Assembly (NCBI GenBank): GCA_015257445.1
Contig: JABZKE010000018.1
Span: 1-8,796 of the forward strand
Direction of reading: 5' to 3'
Length of the DNA: 8,796 nt
Origin: Nanosynbacter sp.
Lineage (GTDB): Bacteria; Patescibacteriota; Saccharimonadia; Saccharimonadales; Saccharimonadaceae
A program made the position numbers and the translations under genes. Positions within the stretch are counted from its first letter, which is position 1. Each line of letters starts with the position of its first letter. Shown piece by piece: positions 5,186-8,796 of this stretch. The notes below the pieces were generated by a model, which was given only the letters and a program-made list of their open reading frames with translations, ran no database searches and was not told the origin of the DNA.

Positions 5186-6442
5186 TTAGAGTGAAGTGAT
5201 AATGTTCTTAAGTTGTTTTTTACTGAGACTACCAGAGGTGGTATTGAGCTTATATACAGTTCCGCCATTCACCCAGGCAGCGTTGGATTGGTACATGTAG
5301 ATGGTGAGACCCTGTTCACGAATGGTGTCGTATTGTTCGCCCCAGGTTGGCTTGACGTAATTATTTAATAAAGCATTGCTATCCCAAGGGAGTTTTTCTT
5401 GGTCAAGAGTAAAACGAGTTTTGTCTGGTCCGACAAATTCAAGGGAGAAGGTGTTCTTTTGGAAAGAAGCACTGCGAGCGGTGAAGTCGCGTGGCACAAA
5501 GGATGGGTAGGAGGCGCCATTTTGAGCGGCGGCAACTTTGGCGCTAATATCTGGCATGCTGAATTTGAGAGTGGCATAGAGTACGCCCATGCAGCAAATC
5601 GAGCTGGCGACAGCAAAGATGAGATGTTTTTTGGAAACTTTTGGTTTTTTAACCATGATTGGAGCAGATTTTGGCTTAGTCTCTTCTTTCATGGCAGACA
5701 TTAAGGCCTTGGAGTTTTGGCGGGATTTATTAGTAAGTTTTTTGGCGGAGAAATGTGAAATCGTATCAGCTTCGCGGCGACGTTCGGCAAGAGATTGCAG
5801 AGGTGCAACTGTGGAACGAGGTTTAGTAGTGGCGCGCACTAGGCGAGCTGGAGTTGGTTGAGCTGCCGGAATGGCTGGCACAGCCGGAGCAACTGGTTTG
5901 GTGAATGGAGCAGACGTAACCGGTGTCTTTGGGGACGTAAAGCTTATCGGGGTGGATGTTGGTTCTGAGATATTGAGCGGACCTGGAATGGAAATAGGGG
6001 TAGGCTTGGCAACTGGGGTAGGTTTAGAAAGATTGAGTGGGTTAGAAACCGGGGCGGGTGCAGAAAAATTAAGTGGTGTAGTAACTGGGGCTGGCGCAGA
6101 AATATCTAACGGAGCAGAAATTTGGATGCGAGAAGTGGCAGGACGAGACTTCGGAGTGGAAATGGCTTGAGTATCTGAAACTGGGCGCATGGTGGCATTA
6201 TTTTTGAGTGATTCGCGAAGTGAATCAAAAGAAATGGTCATTTTTTTCGTGGTGGCAGTAGGGGCTGGTGTGGCATATGAGGCTGGGGCTGGAGTACGAA
6301 TGTCTGAGACAGCAGAAAATTCATCAGAAAAGACAATTTTGCGAGGGGCTTTAACGAAGTGGCGATTAAGAGTGCCAGAGTTTCTGACAGTAATATGAGT
6401 GGCACGACTCTGAACGCGCTGGTTCGTTAAATTTCTTTCCAT
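5186..6442 (-). CDS. Pro-rich single-pass membrane protein with DUF4367-like C-terminal domain
   Basis: 418 residues. Residues 1-270 are disordered and rich in Pro, Ala, Ser, Thr and basic residues, with an imperfect 12-residue repeat (PLNxSAPAPVxx) at 111-165. A basic stretch (KKPKVSKKH, about 265-273) precedes one membrane helix at about 273-293. By the positive-inside rule the long Pro-rich part is cytoplasmic and residues 294-418 are outside. The outer part (YPSFVPRDF, then TIYMYQSNAAWVNGGTVYKL, then a final helix ending IITSL) has the strand/helix pattern of DUF4367-like domains, whose function is not known; this family call is from memory of the pattern. The ATG at 6442 has GAGG at 6450-6447 and a consensus promoter. 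It is divergent from the PEGA gene, with 105 bases between starts, so the two envelope proteins may be expressed together. It ends at its own terminator before gltX. Confidence 0.8.
   Translation of the reverse strand: MERNLTNQRVQSRATHITVRNSGTLNRHFVKAPRKIVFSDEFSAVSDIRTPAPASYATPAPTATTKKMTISFDSLRESLKNNATMRPVSDTQAISTPKSRPATSRIQISAPLDISAPAPVTTPLNFSAPAPVSNPLNLSKPTPVAKPTPISIPGPLNISEPTSTPISFTSPKTPVTSAPFTKPVAPAVPAIPAAQPTPARLVRATTKPRSTVAPLQSLAERRREADTISHFSAKKLTNKSRQNSKALMSAMKEETKPKSAPIMVKKPKVSKKHLIFAVASSICCMGVLYATLKFSMPDISAKVAAAQNGASYPSFVPRDFTARSASFQKNTFSLEFVGPDKTRFTLDQEKLPWDSNALLNNYVKPTWGEQYDTIREQGLTIYMYQSNAAWVNGGTVYKLNTTSGSLSKKQLKNIITSL
5948..6112 (-). repeat. coding Pro-rich repeat (12-residue units)
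   Basis: Encodes residues 111-165 of the DUF4367-like protein. Units read PLDISAPAPVTT, PLNFSAPAPVSN and PLNLSKPTPVAK, then after an 8-residue insert PLNISEPTSTP. Each unit is about 36 bp. The opposite strand gives Gly/Val/Glu-rich open frames that are only its mirror. Confidence 0.75.
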
Positions 6443-6465
6443 TTTTCCTCGCTTATTTTTGTTTA

Positions 6466-6494
6466 ATTATAATAATAATACTTATGCAAATCAA
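6466..6494 (-). promoter_or_regulatory. promoter and Shine-Dalgarno of the DUF4367-like gene
   Basis: TTGATT (6494-6489), a 17-base spacer and a perfect TATAAT (6471-6466) on the minus strand. The predicted start is about 6459, giving a 17 nt leader with GAGG at 6450-6447, four bases before the ATG at 6442. It shares the 105-base divergent region with the PEGA promoter; the core elements do not overlap. Confidence 0.75.
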
Positions 6495-6529
6495 TAGTGA
6501 TTATGTTTGATTTTTTATAGAGGTTGGTG

Positions 6530-6538
6530 TGTTATAAT
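6530..6538 (+). promoter_or_regulatory. extended -10 promoter of the PEGA gene (near-leaderless)
   Basis: TGT followed by a perfect TATAAT (6533-6538), an extended -10. TTGATT (6507-6512) lies upstream but at a long 20-base spacing. The predicted start is about 6545, three bases before ATG 6548. The alternative TTG start at 6524 would lie upstream of the transcript start and is rejected. Confidence 0.7.
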
Positions 6539-6547
6539 GTTGACAAT

Positions 6548-8083
6548 ATGGATTTTGATAAAGAAAAGCGAAATCAGTTAATTCGCGTAGTTATAGTAGA
6601 TGTAATTTCATTTTTTGCCGTGATTTTCATGGTATTTATTTTAGTGGCGGTAGTAAAAGGCTGGCGATTAAATCGTAAACTAGAGTTTGAGCAATACGGC
6701 ATGGTGCAGGCGGAATCTTTACCTACAGGCGCCAAAGTGGTGGCGGATGGCCGCGAAATTGCGGAGACTAATATTTCGAAATTACTCTCGGCTGGTGAAC
6801 ATGAAATTGTTTTAAGGAAAGACGGATATGATACTTGGAGTAAGAAAATTTCGATTACGGCTGGTAAGCTCTTACGCTTAAAATACCCAAGATTATTTAA
6901 ACAGTCTCGAGAGACGGAAGTCTTGGCAACGGAAAAAGATTTGAGTTTTTTTGAGACAGCGACGAATCACCGAGCGATTTTATACGGTTTGAAAGAATCG
7001 CCAAAATTTAAGTATGTGACGAATTTGGAAGGTGATACTACTACTTCAGAATTTGATGTGACGAACTATACGAGTTTCGTGTCGAACGGGAAATTTACTG
7101 GTAGCTTGAAGAAAATTATTTGGAATGAAAATAGTGAAAAAGCGGTGGTGAATCTAGTTTCGGGCGAGGCCTCAGAGTGGTTGTTGTTGAATTTTAAAGA
7201 AGCTACTAAGAGCGTGAATTTGACTAAAGTAATCAGTAGTTTTGTCGATAAAGACATTGAGAAAATTGCGCAAGAAAAGAAGCTTGAAGCTAAAGAAGCC
7301 GAAGCTTTCATGAAGGCAGAAAAGGTGAAGAATGGTTATGTGATTTCGGAAGTGCAAATTTCGGATGGACAAGCCACGCGTTTGATGATGCTGATCGACG
7401 GGAAAATTCGAGAAGTGAATTTGAATGAGAAAATTATTTACGAAACTATAGTGACAGATGTGGCGAAGTTTTCAATGTATGGTTCGGAGCTGGCTTTTGT
7501 GAAGAAATTAAATGCGGATAAAAAGTTTGTAATCAGTATTTTTAAATTGAGGGATACGGGCGAAATTAAGATTGACGAAGTTGATGAATCGGTGGGGTTA
7601 AATCAGATTTTCGTGAACCTAACTGAATTTTATGGCGAAAAATATCTCAATACGGTAATCGGGCAAAATTTGCGTGTTTATAATACAGATGACTATCCAA
7701 ATCATGATAGTGAAAATACTAACTTGAATTTGTCTTTGGAAAAAACCTTAGAGGCGGTGCCGTCGGAATTTTATACTTCCGCGAATGGCGAATTCTTTAT
7801 GGGGGTGAGTGGTAATAAGGTGATGTTGGTAAATTTGGAGCTAATGGAGCTTTTGCAATTCGAGCACAAAAATAATACGATCAGACAATTAGATTATTAT
7901 TTGATGTTTGATGTGGTGGATGGTAAGATGCAAGTTTATGATTTTGACCACGATAATCAACGTACGATTTTGGAAAAGGTAGCCGACGGATTCGACGCGG
8001 TGATTAATCATAATAATCGTTATCTCTACTATGTAGGCACAAGTGATAATGGATTACAAATTAAGCGCGATAAATTATTCTAA
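6548..8083 (+). CDS. PEGA-domain membrane protein with propeller-like C-terminal region
   Basis: 511 residues. A membrane helix at about 11-36 is followed by a short basic stretch and then a PEGA domain at about 51-106 (AESLPTGAKVVADGREI, AGEHEIVLRKDGY, then a closing strand). PEGA domains are small extracytoplasmic beta domains found in envelope proteins. Residues about 130-511 are rich in strands, with repeated patterns such as IIWNENSEKAVV, FYTSANGEFFMGV and NNRYLYYVGTSDNGLQIKR, suggesting a diverged beta-propeller. This is a pattern judgement without a profile search. A Lys/Glu/Ala-rich segment at about 234-262 looks like an inserted charged helix. The protein should be tethered with its bulk outside the membrane. 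The ATG at 6548 is chosen over an in-frame TTG at 6524 because the latter lies before the -10 box. It ends 9 bases before a strong terminator and is divergent from the DUF4367-like gene. Role unknown; likely envelope. Confidence 0.82.
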   Translation: MDFDKEKRNQLIRVVIVDVISFFAVIFMVFILVAVVKGWRLNRKLEFEQYGMVQAESLPTGAKVVADGREIAETNISKLLSAGEHEIVLRKDGYDTWSKKISITAGKLLRLKYPRLFKQSRETEVLATEKDLSFFETATNHRAILYGLKESPKFKYVTNLEGDTTTSEFDVTNYTSFVSNGKFTGSLKKIIWNENSEKAVVNLVSGEASEWLLLNFKEATKSVNLTKVISSFVDKDIEKIAQEKKLEAKEAEAFMKAEKVKNGYVISEVQISDGQATRLMMLIDGKIREVNLNEKIIYETIVTDVAKFSMYGSELAFVKKLNADKKFVISIFKLRDTGEIKIDEVDESVGLNQIFVNLTEFYGEKYLNTVIGQNLRVYNTDDYPNHDSENTNLNLSLEKTLEAVPSEFYTSANGEFFMGVSGNKVMLVNLELMELLQFEHKNNTIRQLDYYLMFDVVDGKMQVYDFDHDNQRTILEKVADGFDAVINHNNRYLYYVGTSDNGLQIKRDKLF

Positions 8084-8092
8084 GATTAAGTA

Positions 8093-8122
8093 AAAAATAG
8101 ACCTGGAATCAGGTCTATTTTT
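8093..8122 (+). terminator. intrinsic terminator of the PEGA gene
   Basis: Perfect 13-base stem AAAAATAGACCTG (8093-8105) / CAGGTCTATTTTT (8110-8122) with a GAAT loop, 9 bases past the PEGA stop. Shape and A/T flanks would work in both directions. Confidence 0.9.
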
Positions 8123-8180
8123 ATGGCATGAGATATCTTGTGGAGTCTAGGCTGAGAATTTTTATGTAACGCTATGTTAT

Positions 8181-8213
8181 AAAAATAGACCCGTAGTGGT
8201 GGGGTCTATTTTT
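8181..8213 (-). terminator. intrinsic terminator of the sortase gene
   Basis: Perfect 12-base stem AAAAATAGACCC (8181-8192) / GGGTCTATTTTT (8202-8213) with a nine-base loop, 10 bases past the sortase stop on the minus strand. Its outer 11 bases, AAAAATAGACC, are identical to the stem of the facing PEGA terminator. Confidence 0.85.
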
Positions 8214-8223
8214 TGGTTGGTCT

Positions 8224-8796
8224 TTAATGGTTATTGGTGAGGAAGCCCCAGATTTTTTGAAAGAATGGCTTCTCATTGGCTGGCATTTCGGAAGAAGCAT
8301 TGTTCCCTAGTAAGGCGGTGGTAGAATCAGTGTTGGTCGGAGTAGAAACGGCTTTTTCTTCGTAGGTAGGGCTAACTTGTTCGGCGGTCACTAGTAAACG
8401 GTAGCGGTCGGATCCGAGTGGCGTACAGGTGATGAGGGTGAGAATCGGTTTACTAGTCGGGTAAACTAATGCGGCCACATCAGTTGGTTCAACGGTTTGT
8501 TTCTTCGTCACTTTATAAGTGTAACGAACCGAATTGTAATTGACATAGATGAGGTCATTATCTTGCAGGCGTTCGAGGCCGGAGAAGATAAATTTGTATT
8601 GGTTGTTACTGTAAATATCACCGGCGGAGTGGCCAGAAATGACGAGATTTCCGACTTGGCCTGGGAGTGCATCGGCGCCCGGAATCTTAAACTGGGCTAC
8701 ACCATGATTCATTGCGTTATCAATAGTGGCCGTGTCATTAGCAATGTTAAAGTGCGCTGGAACGTCGATATTGAGTTTCGGAATAATGAGTTTTGG
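8224..8796 (-). CDS. sortase (transpeptidase), N-terminus missing
   Basis: 190 residues before the stop; the gene continues past the right edge, so the N-terminal membrane helix is not seen. The frame stays open upstream of an internal Met at 8712 and encodes a typical sortase N-terminal strand (PKLIIPKLNIDVPAHF), so 8712 is not the start. The catalytic residues are in place: His in ISGHSAGD (about residue 56 of the fragment), Cys in TLITCTPLG and Arg in DRYRLLV. Sortases sit on the outer membrane face and join LPXTG-like substrates to the envelope or into pili. The TCTPxGxxxxRLLV pattern is like class C, D or E; the class is not settled. After the catalytic core there is a tail of about 50 residues rich in Ser, Thr and Asn, ending with an aromatic segment (PFFQKIWGFL). 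No LPXTG protein is encoded in the window. A strong terminator follows. Confidence 0.93.
   Translation of the reverse strand, partial: PKLIIPKLNIDVPAHFNIANDTATIDNAMNHGVAQFKIPGADALPGQVGNLVISGHSAGDIYSNNQYKFIFSGLERLQDNDLIYVNYNSVRYTYKVTKKQTVEPTDVAALVYPTSKPILTLITCTPLGSDRYRLLVTAEQVSPTYEEKAVSTPTNTDSTTALLGNNASSEMPANEKPFFQKIWGFLTNNH

Noticed and set aside
5399..5704. Plus-strand open frame opposite the DUF4367-like domain
   Set aside because: The minus-strand frame has a clear domain, membrane helix and start signals; this one shows none.
5871..6170. Plus-strand open frame rich in Gly, Val and Glu opposite the Pro-rich repeat
   Set aside because: It is the mirror of Pro/Ala/Ser codons on the real minus-strand gene, with no promoter or ribosome site.
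6524..6547. TTG start adding eight residues to the PEGA protein
   Set aside because: The TTG lies upstream of the extended -10 box (6530-6538), so it would not be in the transcript. ATG 6548 fits the promoter.
8710..8712. Internal ATG as the sortase start
   Set aside because: The open frame continues to the window edge and upstream codons encode the typical N-terminal strand of the sortase fold.
1..8796. Alternative genetic code (UGA as Gly or Trp)
   Set aside because: All complete genes read full length with the standard code and end in TAA or TAG, and Gly and Trp use normal codons. TGA is simply not used as a stop in this small sample.

Overview
The window looks like a piece of a small-genome Patescibacteria (Candidate Phyla Radiation) chromosome, most likely Saccharibacteria (TM7). 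This is inferred from the gene mix: a 26-residue-repeat (DUF285/BspA-like) surface protein, a PEGA plus propeller-like membrane protein, a Pro-rich single-pass protein with a DUF4367-like domain, and a sortase, with very short spacers and nearly every gene on its own promoter. All complete genes end in TAA or TAG. Full-length Gly-rich proteins such as GluRS read through under the standard code, which argues against the UGA=Gly lineages (Absconditabacteria, Gracilibacteria). No database search was possible, so the lineage is a hypothesis.

Layout, left to right: the 5' end of a Der-like GTPase gene (minus, cut by the window edge); a small DUF898-like two-helix membrane protein (minus); divergent from it, a secreted DUF285 repeat protein (plus); convergent with that, a Nudix hydrolase (minus); tRNA-Glu(CUC) with encoded CCA (minus); a 107-residue very acidic unknown protein (minus); glutamyl-tRNA synthetase gltX with a strong hairpin terminator (minus); a Pro-rich membrane-anchored DUF4367-like protein (minus); divergent from it, a PEGA-domain membrane protein (plus); two facing terminators; and a sortase lacking its N-terminus (minus, cut by the right edge). 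No gene-free stretch exceeds 300 bases.

Functionally there are two groups: housekeeping translation (GluRS, its tRNA-Glu, Der for ribosome assembly) and the cell envelope (repeat adhesin-like protein, PEGA and DUF4367-like membrane proteins, sortase, DUF898-like protein). The clearest unusual signal is in gene starts. Five genes (der, DUF285, Nudix, gltX, PEGA) have a -10 box ending only 7 to 9 bases before the ATG, so their mRNAs should have 0 to 3 nt leaders. Three others (DUF898-like, acidic protein, DUF4367-like) have 13 to 17 nt leaders with a Shine-Dalgarno sequence. I see no mobile element, CRISPR array or defence cassette, and no clear new multi-gene system. The best unknowns are the acidic protein between gltX and tRNA-Glu and the pair of divergent envelope genes.
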